Assembly: GCA_021372515.1 (NCBI GenBank) | Contig: JAJFUG010000070.1 | Span: forward strand, 1-7,260 | Reading direction: 5' to 3' | DNA: 7,260 bases | Source: a bacterium | GTDB lineage: Bacteria > Gemmatimonadota > Glassbacteria > GWA2-58-10 | Shown: piece after piece, positions 1 to 6,186 of the stretch | Position numbering within the stretch: the first letter of the stretch is position 1 | Layout: each line of letters opens with the position of its first letter | Notes under the pieces: generated by a model | What the model was told of the DNA's origin: nothing | Databases searched by the model: none | What the model saw: only the letters and a program-made list of their open reading frames with translations | Position numbers and translations under genes: made by a program

Positions 1-2358
1 GCTCACGTTGCCCACGGCCAGGGGCGTGGCGGTGGTGGAGGCAAACCCGTCGCCGTCCGTGGGCACCAGCATTTGCTTGAGCGTGGCGCTGCCAGTCGTG
101 ACACTGAACGTCACGTACTGGCCCGGCTTGGCATTGCCGTACTGGTCGCGCACCAGGACCTTGATCTCGTTCGACCAGGCCGTGCCGCTCTTGGTGGTCT
201 GGCCGTCGCCGCCGGCTTTCTGGATCGAGGCCGCGGCGTCCGCCTCCACGGTGATCGTGAACGTGACCGGCGAGCCGTTCAGCGAGCCGTTGGCGGCCGA
301 GACTTTCATCTCGCCGCTGCGGGTGCTGAGCTGGCTCACAACTCCGGTGGCGTTGCCGTAGATGTCCGTGCTCATCGAGCTTTGGGCGATCTGCGCCGGT
401 CCGGGGCTCGTACCGATCGAGAAATACACACCCACGCCGGCTTTCACGTTGCCGTACTGGTCCACCACGTTGATCGTGGGCAGGGTGAGGCTCTTGCCCG
501 CGGTGCCGCTCAACTCGGTGGTGCCGGAGACCGACATGGCCTGGGCAGCCTGGGGCACGGCGGTGGTGAAGAATATCACGCTGTCCTGGCTCCCGTCCGC
601 GAACACGGCCACGGCGACCACGGAGTTGTTATTAAGCAGTGAGGCAAGGTCATCCGGCCGTCCGGTCAGGCTTCCCGTGGTCCAGCGAGCAGCCACTAGC
701 CCATCCTTGTCGGTCCGAGCTGTCAGTCTTCCCGTTCCGCCGGGTTCACCCCCAGAGGCATTCAACGATCCATCCCTACTTGGGCCATAGGCAGTCATGA
801 TTACTGGGAAATTAGTTATAGGTGCACCGAGAGTATCACCATTAACACCGACTCTCGTTGTATCCACCACCCGCATTACTAATGGTAGCGGCAGTTCTGT
901 GCTCACAGGTTGCGGAACCTGATAATTCCCGCTCATAATCACCAGACGGTTGGCCGTGTCTGGATGAGGTAGAGCTTCCGCGTGAACTGTCAGATTTCTC
1001 TGAGTTCCGTCATTACGCCTAATCTCAGCCACGACGGTGTTCTCAAGGTCCGGGCCGGGACCGAGTTGCCAGATGAATACTATCAACCCGTTAGCATCCG
1101 AGGTCAGGTTGAGTACTACCTGGCCAGGCACCTGTTCGTTTTCCACACCGATTCGGCCTTCATTGTCCGCGTAGGGGCTTATCGGTGTGGTTATGGTCAG
1201 CTTTACATCCACATTCGCCATCCGGCTGCCGTCCTCATCCAACACCGCCAGCACCACGGGCAGGGGCAGAATGCTCCCTACCTCGGCGCGCTGGCCGCCG
1301 CCGGAGACAAGCACCAGCGAGTCCGGCTCGGCGGCCACCGTGCCAGCGGTGCCCCAGACATTGACATACACCGAGCGTTCCTCGCCGTTGTCGCGGATGA
1401 TCGTGGCCCGCACCCGGTTGAGGCCCACGTTGGGCCCCAGGGTGAACGTGATCTGGGCGATGCCCTCGCTGTTGGTGTTGCTGACCACTGTGGTGAGCGT
1501 GCCGGCGTGCTCCACGGTCCAGGTGACCGACTGGTTGGGCGAGCCGCGTCCGAAAGTGTCGGTCACGGCCACGACCAGCGGCACGGGCAGGGTGCTGCCC
1601 GCCGGGGCGGCCAGGCTGTCCTGGGTCACCATGCTGATATCGTAGGCGTTGTAGCGCACATCCGGGTCGAGCCGGCTCCAGATGCGCCATTCCACTTTGA
1701 CCACCTTGCCGTCCGGCAGCACGGCCGAGGCGGTGATCAGGTTGGCCCCCACCTGGTAGCCCAGGCGCAGTTGATTGCTCGCCACGCCGTAGTCGTCCGT
1801 GGTTTTCTCGGTGATGTCGAACGCGCCGCCGCCCTGCACGGCCGTGTAGTAGACCGTGAGGCCCTTGACCGGCTTGCCCAGCGAGTCGACCACCTGCACG
1901 GCCAGGGGCAGCTTGAAGAACCGTCCGGCCGAGCCGGTGGTGTCGGCGCCCAGGGGAGTGCCGGTCATGCTGAACGCGCTGGTCGCCGTGCCGCCGCCGC
2001 CCCCATCGCCGCCGGTGGTCGTGTCGGCGCTCGATGCGGCATGGGCGGTGAACCGCACCGGCGAGCCCTGCAGGGCCTGGCCGGTGGACATCGAGGCCGA
2101 GGCCTCCACCGTATACTGTATATCGGCCGAGGCGCCCAGGGTCAGGTAGACCGAGGTCATGCCGTTGTTGTTGGTCACCACGTCCGAGCTGCGGCTGTTG
2201 CTCCCGGCGAGCAGGCCGGCGACGGAAGTCACCTGGAAGCGCACGCTGAACGCCGGCACCGGGTTGCCCTCGTTGTCCAGGACTTGCACGGTGAACGGCT
2301 CGGCGAGCCGTCCCAGGGCGCGGCCGGTCTGAGAGTCGCCGGAAACCATGCGGATACG
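1..2358 (-). repeat. Array of about seven Ig-like domains within the repeat protein
   Basis: Approximate domain limits in residues of the 2472-start protein: 1, 39-145; 2, 167-275; 3, 280-385; 4, 387-508; 5, 510-642; 6, 645-747; 7, from 749 to the window edge. Domains 1-3, 6 and 7 have a period of about 105 residues, while 4 and 5 are longer (about 122 and 133). Most domains open with a short strand such as MVSGDSQ, VLVSGGGQ, VIMSGNYQ or MSVSGTTE. The copies are diverged; the clearest DNA-level repeat is a 14-bp identity ttgccgtactggtc at 134-147 and 449-462, exactly 315 bp (105 codons) apart, encoding DQYGN in domains 7 and 6. Limits were drawn by eye and may be off by several residues. Confidence 0.8.
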
Positions 2359-2472
2359 CTGGGCGTGGGCGGCGATCTCGGTGGGCGAGCGCGAGTCGTT
2401 GCCGCAGGTGGCGGCCAGGGCGGCCAGGAGCAGGGCCACGAGGGGCCGGGTGAGATTCAGCCGCGTACTCAT
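1..2472 (-). CDS. Large Ig-like (Big/invasin-type) repeat protein, probable lipoprotein; C-terminus beyond the window
   Basis: 824 codons are visible without an in-frame stop; the gene continues past position 1. The start is secure: ATG 2472 overlaps the pilQ stop (ATGA) and GGAGGT lies 8 nt upstream. The N-terminus MSTRLNLTRPLVALLLAALA is followed by ATCGND, so Cys23 may be lipidated (the -1 Thr makes the lipobox imperfect) with Gly at +2 favouring the outer membrane; otherwise it is a plain secretion signal. The rest is a chain of about seven Ig-like domains of the Big_1/invasin kind, each with the pattern 'V-x-V-x-D-x-x-G-N-P-V-x-G-x-x-V-x-F ... T-D-x-x-G-x-A'. Examples are VQVLDNEGNPVPAF (domain 1), VQVVDSLGKPVKGLTVYY (domain 2) and INVVDQYGNVKAGVGVYF (domain 6). 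A Gly-rich linker (GGDGGGGG) separates domains 1 and 2. Such arrays form stiff extracellular or periplasmic rods, often adhesins. The substrate is unknown; a role with the pilus is inferred from the operon only. Codon use changes sharply in an internal segment (see the entry for 601-1260). Confidence 0.9.
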   Translation of the reverse strand, partial: MSTRLNLTRPLVALLLAALAATCGNDSRSPTEIAAHAQRIRMVSGDSQTGRALGRLAEPFTVQVLDNEGNPVPAFSVRFQVTSVAGLLAGSNSRSSDVVTNNNGMTSVYLTLGASADIQYTVEASASMSTGQALQGSPVRFTAHAASSADTTTGGDGGGGGTATSAFSMTGTPLGADTTGSAGRFFKLPLAVQVVDSLGKPVKGLTVYYTAVQGGGAFDITEKTTDDYGVASNQLRLGYQVGANLITASAVLPDGKVVKVEWRIWSRLDPDVRYNAYDISMVTQDSLAAPAGSTLPVPLVVAVTDTFGRGSPNQSVTWTVEHAGTLTTVVSNTNSEGIAQITFTLGPNVGLNRVRATIIRDNGEERSVYVNVWGTAGTVAAEPDSLVLVSGGGQRAEVGSILPLPVVLAVLDEDGSRMANVDVKLTITTPISPYADNEGRIGVENEQVPGQVVLNLTSDANGLIVFIWQLGPGPDLENTVVAEIRRNDGTQRNLTVHAEALPHPDTANRLVIMSGNYQVPQPVSTELPLPLVMRVVDTTRVGVNGDTLGAPITNFPVIMTAYGPSRDGSLNASGGEPGGTGRLTARTDKDGLVAARWTTGSLTGRPDDLASLLNNNSVVAVAVFADGSQDSVIFFTTAVPQAAQAMSVSGTTELSGTAGKSLTLPTINVVDQYGNVKAGVGVYFSIGTSPGPAQIAQSSMSTDIYGNATGVVSQLSTRSGEMKVSAANGSLNGSPVTFTITVEADAAASIQKAGGDGQTTKSGTAWSNEIKVLVRDQYGNAKPGQYVTFSVTTGSATLKQMLVPTDGDGFASTTATPLAVGNVS
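601..1260 (-). other. Compositionally foreign segment inside the Ig-repeat gene
   Basis: Counted by hand, 661-1260 has about 55% GC and the core 781-1020 about 50%, against roughly 63-75% in the lines sampled on either side. In the gene's frame the 220 codons here include 3 AGA, 2 AGG, 3 CTA, 1 TTA and 4 ATA. The other 604 visible codons of the same gene contain none of the first four and only 2 ATA. The frame is intact throughout. The segment encodes residues about 405-624, that is, most of Ig domain 4 and domain 5, the two that are longer than the rest. This points to recombination or import of a domain block from a differently composed source, or to an older section that has not been brought to the host codon pattern. 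No transposase, terminal repeat or attachment site is visible at its edges. Confidence 0.8.
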
Positions 2473-3857
2473 TTGAGCGCACCTCCGGGCGCGGCCGGAA
2501 GCGAGTCCGGTAGCGCACCCTGCGGGTTTTCGCCCGGGCGGATTATCCGTGTGCTGATGATGATTATCAGCTCCTCCTGCTGTTTCTGCTGCTTTTCGTA
2601 GCTGAACAGCCGTCCCAGCAGCGGGACTTTGCTCACCCCGGGCAACCCGTTCTTGACTTGGGTGTCGGTGTTCACAGTCAGGCCCGCAATCACCCCGGTC
2701 TCGCCGTCGCCCAGCAGCAGGCGGGTGCTGGCCTCCTGGGTGTTGAAAAACACTCCGTCCGGGCCAGTGTCGGCATCCGAGTTTTCGGCGTGTATCTGGA
2801 CCAGTATCTTGTCGTTCTCGGTGATCTGCGGCGTGACCTCCAGCTTCACCCCGGTCTCGACCATCTGCGTGGTGGCCCGCGCTCCGGTCTGCTCGGTGCC
2901 CGCAGTGCCGTAGTCCACCACCCGCAGCGGAGTGCGCCGTCCCACCAGCACCTTGGCCGGCAGGTTGTTCAGGGTGGTAATCACCGGCTTGGCCACGGTG
3001 TGGGCCTTGTTCATATCCTCCAGGGCGTTGATCATCACGGACAGGTTGACTCCGCGGCGCACAGTGCCGATGGCGAAAGAGGAATAAGGGTCGGTGCCCA
3101 GATTGTCCGCGCCCTTGACCTGGGCCTTGAAACGGGTGTCGGTCAGGGGGTTGTTGACATTGGTGGCCTGCCAGTTGATCCCCAGCTCGCGCAGCGCGCG
3201 GTGGTTGATGAAACTGAGCTGCACGCTTATCTCGACCTGGCGGGTCTCGCGGTCAAGGTCGGTGATCACCTGGCGGATTTTTTCCAGACGGTCGGGGATG
3301 TCGATCACCATGACCGAGTTGCTGCCCTCATCCGGGTTGAGCTTGCCGCGCTCGCTGAGCAGCGTGGCCAGGGTGGGGGCCAGCTCCACGCTCTTGTGGA
3401 AATTGAGGTGGAATATCTCGGAGACCAGGTCCTCGACTTTTTCGGCCTGGCGGATGTTCTCGATGGTGTCGACATTCAGGATCCCGTTGGCCTCGCGTAC
3501 GGCCAGGCCGTTGTTCTCCAGCAGAGAGTACAGTGCGATGTCCCAGGGCTGGTCCAGAATCCGGGCCGTGATCCGTCCGCTCACGTTCTGGCTGGCGATG
3601 ATGCTCACCCCGCTGAACTCGGAGAAAGCCAGCAGCACGCTGCGGATGTCGGCCGAGTGGAAATCGACGCTGATCCGGGGCGCGGCCTCCCGCAAGGGGG
3701 GCGATTGCGCCGCGGACTTTCCGGCAGCCAGGGCCAGCAGCGCCGCCGTGAGCCGTGCTCTAACGGCGCGGGGGCGGCCCGCCGGACTCGGAGTCGGCCG
3801 GCCGGGACTCCTGCTGCTGCCGGCCACCGCTGCCGGCGTCCTCAGGAGATTTGCCAT
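2469..3857 (-). CDS. pilQ: PilQ, short outer-membrane secretin of the type IV pilus
   Basis: 462 aa. Secretins assemble into a gated outer-membrane ring through which the pilus exits. Domain order: signal peptide with an unusually long Arg/Pro-rich N-region (1-35) and hydrophobic core (36-45), likely cleaved near SAA|QS (50/51); N0/STN domain (61-131, ISVDFHSADIRSVLLAFSEF and following); N1 domain (about 144-201, ending VITDLD); and the secretin barrel domain (206 to about 440). The last has the signature VPLLGRLF (411-418) and the C-terminal strand EELIIIISTRII (428-439). A short Pro/Gly tail ends it. There is no AMIN domain, so it is shorter than proteobacterial PilQ (often about 700 aa). 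The ATG at 3857 has GGAGGA with 5-nt spacing and lies inside the pilP-like gene, giving a 98-bp overlap. Its TGA overlaps the next start as ATGA. A general secretion (GspD) role is less likely given the PilMNOP neighbours. Confidence 0.95.
   Translation of the reverse strand: MANLLRTPAAVAGSSRSPGRPTPSPAGRPRAVRARLTAALLALAAGKSAAQSPPLREAAPRISVDFHSADIRSVLLAFSEFSGVSIIASQNVSGRITARILDQPWDIALYSLLENNGLAVREANGILNVDTIENIRQAEKVEDLVSEIFHLNFHKSVELAPTLATLLSERGKLNPDEGSNSVMVIDIPDRLEKIRQVITDLDRETRQVEISVQLSFINHRALRELGINWQATNVNNPLTDTRFKAQVKGADNLGTDPYSSFAIGTVRRGVNLSVMINALEDMNKAHTVAKPVITTLNNLPAKVLVGRRTPLRVVDYGTAGTEQTGARATTQMVETGVKLEVTPQITENDKILVQIHAENSDADTGPDGVFFNTQEASTRLLLGDGETGVIAGLTVNTDTQVKNGLPGVSKVPLLGRLFSYEKQQKQQEELIIIISTRIIRPGENPQGALPDSLPAAPGGALK
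2481..2486 (-). promoter_or_regulatory. Ribosome-binding site of the Ig-repeat gene inside the end of pilQ
   Basis: GGAGGT, 8 nt before the ATG at 2472, embedded in the last codons of pilQ. Together with the ATGA stop/start overlap it shows that the Ig-repeat protein is translated as part of the pilus operon. Confidence 0.85.
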
Positions 3858-4353
3858 TGTTGTCCTCCACCAGAGGTTTCAGGTCCTTGACCAGGGTACG
3901 CAGGACCCCGTATTCGCGTATCCGGAAATGGATCCGGGTTTTCTCGATCAGGCTCACCTCGGCCACGCCCAGCCAGTCACCCTCGTGCAGAATGTAGCTG
4001 CCGCCGTCGGGCAGGCCCAGGATCGCCACGCTCGCCCCATCCGGGCTGAACAGCACCCCGGTCAGCTCCATATCCGACAGGCTCGGCCCCAGGCCCTCGC
4101 CCGTCCGGTTCTTGCCGAACGGCGAGTTGAACGGGTCCTGGCGGCTGGTGGCCGGGTAGTTGAACCGCTCGCGACGGATGAAATAGTCGCTGAACGAGGA
4201 GTCAGGCGTCAGAAGGCTGTCCCGGCGCACCACCTGCACCACGCTGTCCGGGCGCGCCGCGGCCAGGCTGTCCGCCTTGTCCGGCGCGGCGGCCAGCGGC
4301 GCGAGGCCCAGGCAGACAGTCAGAAGTGACAGGGCTGTGTTCCGGCCGACCAT
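3760..4353 (-). CDS. pilP: PilP-like periplasmic pilus assembly protein
   Basis: 197 aa. In the family PilP connects the PilN/PilO dimer to the periplasmic domains of the PilQ secretin. The sequence shows a signal peptide (residues 1-23, ending PLAAA), a variable region, the motif RQDPFNSPF (71-79) of the kind that precedes PilP/GspC homology domains, and a compact beta-rich domain at about 92-167. That domain includes LTGVLFSPDGASVAILG, then SYILHEGDWLG and a VLRTLVKDL stretch, matching the PilP pattern 'L-x-G-x-L ... G-D-x-x-G'. Classical PilP is a lipoprotein; here the only Cys of the signal region (Cys14) is preceded by Val and is not a good lipobox, so a soluble periplasmic form is more likely. 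The Gly/Gln/Pro-rich C-terminal tail (about 170-197) is also coding in the overlapping pilQ frame. ATG 4353 follows the pilO stop by one base; GGAGG lies 12 nt upstream. The assignment rests on position plus this domain. Confidence 0.82.
   Translation of the reverse strand: MVGRNTALSLLTVCLGLAPLAAAPDKADSLAAARPDSVVQVVRRDSLLTPDSSFSDYFIRRERFNYPATSRQDPFNSPFGKNRTGEGLGPSLSDMELTGVLFSPDGASVAILGLPDGGSYILHEGDWLGVAEVSLIEKTRIHFRIREYGVLRTLVKDLKPLVEDNNGKSPEDAGSGGRQQQESRPADSESGGPPPRR
3863..3868 (-). promoter_or_regulatory. Ribosome-binding site of pilQ inside the pilP-like gene
   Basis: GGAGGA, 5 nt before the ATG at 3857 and within the pilP-like coding sequence. Its strength and spacing are the main reason to accept a start that overlaps the upstream gene by 98 bp; no comparable site precedes the later in-frame GTG at 3827. 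Confidence 0.8.
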
Positions 4354-4354
4354 A

Positions 4355-4966
4355 CTATTTCTTCGCCTCCGTCTTGGGTGCGGCTTTGGGCGCGGGCGGC
4401 GCCGGGATCATCAGGTAAGTGGTCAGCAGCATCGAGGCGCTCACTGTCTCGCCGGAGTCGTCCTCGGGGTTGTCTTCCCGGATAATGCGCAGAGCGGAGG
4501 GCTTCACTATCTGGCGCAGCCCGGCCACGTTCGACAGGAAAGCGGCGGTCTGATGGTAGCCGCCGCGCAGGGTCACCTGGTAGGGCCGCTCCTGATAAAG
4601 CTCGTGCTGCACCGGCGGCTTTGGCTCGAACAGGGCGAACTTGAGGCCCTGACGGTCGGCCTCCAGGGTGACCTCCTGCAGCAGGCGGGGAAGGTTCTCC
4701 TCGCGCGGCAGGAGCGCCTCGGCCAGCTCAAGCTCGCGGGCGCGTTTCTCCAGCTCGGAGCGCAGGGCGGCCGTGTCCGCGGCCTGCACGATAGCCTGAG
4801 CCGTGGCCAGGTCGGTCTCCACCCGCTTCACCTGCTCCTCCAGCGTGGCGAGCTCCTCCTGCCTGGGCTGGAACATGTAGGTGAACCAGGCATAGGCCAG
4901 GCCGCCGGCCAGCAGGATCACGAGCAGGGCTTTCTGGACTTTCGGGTCACTGGTGTTGATCGCCAT
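4355..4966 (-). CDS. pilO: PilO, type IV pilus alignment subcomplex inner-membrane protein
   Basis: 203 aa from the ATG at 4966. PilO is the partner of PilN in the inner-membrane alignment complex. From the N-terminus: a short cytoplasmic stretch (1-12), a membrane helix ALLVILLAGGLAYAWF (13-28), a long Glu/Lys-rich coiled coil (about 34-84), then the ferredoxin-like domain with strongly PilO-like sequence: LLPREENLPRLLQEV, a GLKFALFEPKP block and a GGYHQTAAFLSNVAGL block. A Pro/Ala/Lys tail ends it. Two GTG codons (4972, 4969) also lie in frame upstream. I choose the ATG at 4966 because GGAG (4975-4972) lies 5 nt before it and overlaps the first GTG. It begins 28 nt after the lipoprotein stop and its TAG is separated from the pilP-like ATG by a single base, so translation of the two is probably coupled. 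Confidence 0.93.
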   Translation of the reverse strand: MAINTSDPKVQKALLVILLAGGLAYAWFTYMFQPRQEELATLEEQVKRVETDLATAQAIVQAADTAALRSELEKRARELELAEALLPREENLPRLLQEVTLEADRQGLKFALFEPKPPVQHELYQERPYQVTLRGGYHQTAAFLSNVAGLRQIVKPSALRIIREDNPEDDSGETVSASMLLTTYLMIPAPPAPKAAPKTEAKK

Positions 4967-4971
4967 CACCA

Positions 4972-4975
4972 CTCC
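4972..4975 (-). promoter_or_regulatory. Ribosome-binding site deciding the pilO start
   Basis: GGAG lies 5 nt before the ATG at 4966 and overlaps the GTG codon at 4972. If it is the Shine-Dalgarno sequence, initiation is at 4966 rather than at either upstream GTG, shortening the protein by two residues. Confidence 0.65.
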
Positions 4976-4994
4976 GTGCGCTTCCGGTCACCGC

Positions 4995-5459
4995 TCAATT
5001 GGAGGCGGTGGAGTCCGCGCCGAAATCATCGAGATAAACATCCCAGATGTGATAGGTCTTGCCGGCCTGGAAAGTGAACCCGCCACCCAGGTCGAGGAAC
5101 CGGGCCTCCGGACTGACCATCAGAATGCGCATGCTCTCCTCGACCATGACCGGGGTCAGGTCGGCCACATCGCCGCCGTCCGGGTAGCTCAGGCTGAATT
5201 TGGCCTCCCAGCGTCCGTTGGCGTCCGTGCGCACGAAGATGTCCGGGATGACCGAGTTGCTCGCGCTCTCCTCGGATTTCTCGACAATCACGGTCACATC
5301 CGCCACCCCGGTGCGCTGGGTGCGCGAGCGGTACACCTGTCCGTCTACGGTGACCAGGTTGGCCGAGTTCACGTTGTGCTCATCGCTGCAGGCCAGGGCC
5401 GCCAGAACGAGCAGGGCCAGCAGGACGCACAGCCGGGGCAAAGCGGTTGACAGTCTCAT
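4995..5459 (-). CDS. Predicted outer-membrane lipoprotein with beta-sandwich-like domain, between pilN and pilO
   Basis: 154 aa from the ATG at 5459. I do not recognise a named family. The N-terminus MRLSTALPRLCVLLALLVLA is a signal sequence followed by ALAC, so Cys24 is the likely lipidated residue. Ser at +2 predicts sorting to the outer membrane by the Lol rule. The mature part contains a strand-rich stretch, VDGQVYRS (39-45), GVADVTVIVEKS (51-62) and RTDANGRWEAKF (77-88). That pattern (a variation on 'gain of function in V, then T/D-x-x-G-x-W/F') is typical of carboxypeptidase-regulatory/transthyretin-like or other Ig-fold domains. An in-frame start 99 nt upstream (5558) would overlap pilN and put 33 Arg/Gly-rich residues before the signal peptide; I reject it because GAGGT stands just before 5459. 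Canonical pilMNOPQ operons have no gene here. A pilotin or secretin-associated role is possible but is inferred only from position and lipidation. Confidence 0.8.
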   Translation of the reverse strand: MRLSTALPRLCVLLALLVLAALACSDEHNVNSANLVTVDGQVYRSRTQRTGVADVTVIVEKSEESASNSVIPDIFVRTDANGRWEAKFSLSYPDGGDVADLTPVMVEESMRILMVSPEARFLDLGGGFTFQAGKTYHIWDVYLDDFGADSTASN

Positions 5460-5463
5460 CTGA

Positions 5464-5468
5464 ACCTC
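5464..5468 (-). promoter_or_regulatory. Ribosome-binding site deciding the lipoprotein start
   Basis: GAGGT ends 4 nt before the ATG at 5459. It favours this start, which places the signal peptide at the very N-terminus, over the in-frame start at 5558 inside pilN. Confidence 0.75.
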
Positions 5469-5497
5469 GTCCGGTTCTCGGGTTCCCGTCCGGGAGG

Positions 5498-6154
5498 CTA
5501 CCTGGAGGCGGCCGCCACATGCGTGGTGTCGACCGCCTGGTTCAGCTCGCAGGCGCACTCGAGGATGAAATATTTGGTGTCGAAAGAGCCTTCGCGCCGC
5601 TCGGTGGAGCTGATCAGCCCCACCTGGCCGATAAGCGGCGATTGGTCGAGGCGCTCCATCAACTGGCCCAGGATCAGGTTGTTCATGGTCAGCCCCTCGA
5701 TCCGCAGGTGCATGTCGGGGAAGGGGCTGGTCTCGGAGACGTTCTCCAGCCAGGCGTATTGCGGCAGCGCGCCGCTGATCTCATCCAGCAGACGGGGCCA
5801 GAGGTAGCGGTTGCGGTCCACCTCCAGGATGATGTCCATCTTGCGCGTGACCTCGCGCGTGGTGGCCCGCAACTCGTCGATCCGCATCACGACCTGGTTC
5901 ATCCGCACCAGCTCGGCGCGGGCCTGGGTGCGACGGGCCTCGAGCGCGCTCTGACGGTGCGCCAGCCATAACTGCCCGCCGGCCACGCCCAGGGTGACCA
6001 GCAGCGCCAGGGCCGCCGCCGCAAGCACCAGGGGGTTGAATTTCAGCTCCAGACTGATCCGCGGCCCGCTGGTGGGGCTTTTCTTTTGCGCGGCCGGCCG
6101 GGCCTTTTTCAGTTTCTTCCGCTTTTCGGGCGGTAGAAGGTTGATCCGTATCAT
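5498..6154 (-). CDS. pilN: PilN, type IV pilus alignment subcomplex inner-membrane protein
   Basis: 218 aa bitopic inner-membrane protein. The N-terminus carries the diagnostic PilM-binding motif INLLP (residues 4-8), followed by a long basic linker rich in Lys/Arg (10-38), one membrane helix (about 41-62) and a periplasmic coiled-coil region (about 65-110, charged heptad-like pattern). A ferredoxin-like globular domain with the conserved PilN pattern LWPRLLDEISGALPQYAWL begins near residue 118. In the family this protein forms a heterodimer with PilO and transmits PilM state to the periplasm. The start is ATG 6154 with GAGG 5 nt upstream (6163-6160). It lies 32 nt after pilM and 38 nt before the lipoprotein gene. 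The basic linker between INLLP and the membrane helix looks somewhat long, otherwise the protein is standard. An ECACEL segment near the C-terminus has two Cys two residues apart, of unknown meaning. Confidence 0.93.
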   Translation of the reverse strand: MIRINLLPPEKRKKLKKARPAAQKKSPTSGPRISLELKFNPLVLAAAALALLVTLGVAGGQLWLAHRQSALEARRTQARAELVRMNQVVMRIDELRATTREVTRKMDIILEVDRNRYLWPRLLDEISGALPQYAWLENVSETSPFPDMHLRIEGLTMNNLILGQLMERLDQSPLIGQVGLISSTERREGSFDTKYFILECACELNQAVDTTHVAAASR

Positions 6155-6159
6155 CCGTG

Positions 6160-6163
6160 CCTC
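6160..6163 (-). promoter_or_regulatory. Ribosome-binding site of pilN
   Basis: GAGG, 5 nt before the ATG at 6154, lying in the 32-nt gap after the pilM stop. Confidence 0.7.
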
Positions 6164-6186
6164 ATTTGCCTGGCGCCGCGGGGCGC

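Noticed and set aside
601-1260. Possible insertion sequence or frameshift in the low-GC block
   Set aside because: The Ig-protein frame was followed triplet by triplet and has no stop or shift. There is no transposase, terminal inverted repeat or target duplication that I can see.
1990-2001. Run of gcc triplets encoding glycines as a slippage (phase-variation) tract
   Set aside because: The unit is three bases, so slippage would only change linker length, and four copies are too few to suggest a switch.
1235-2518. 427-codon minus-strand frame overlapping the start of the Ig-repeat gene
   Set aside because: It is in a different frame from the Ig-repeat protein, begins inside pilQ and is Arg/Gly/His-rich. 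The real product is in the frame starting at 2472, which runs open to the window edge; an automated caller could pick the wrong one.
982-2601. 539-codon open frame on the plus strand
   Set aside because: It lies antisense to the Ig-repeat gene and the end of pilQ. Its translation is His/Gly/Arg-rich without recognisable domains, and it is an expected by-product of GC-rich coding DNA.
2658-4329. Two overlapping plus-strand open frames of about 410 codons (2658-3890 and 3094-4329)
   Set aside because: They are antisense to pilQ and the pilP-like gene, both firmly identified, and they have low-complexity translations.
5479-5495. Short inverted repeats (cgggttcccg and tcccgtccggga) in the pilN-lipoprotein gap
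   Set aside because: Stems are 4-5 bp with 2-nt loops, mutually exclusive and without a T run, so they are too weak to call a terminator or regulatory hairpin.
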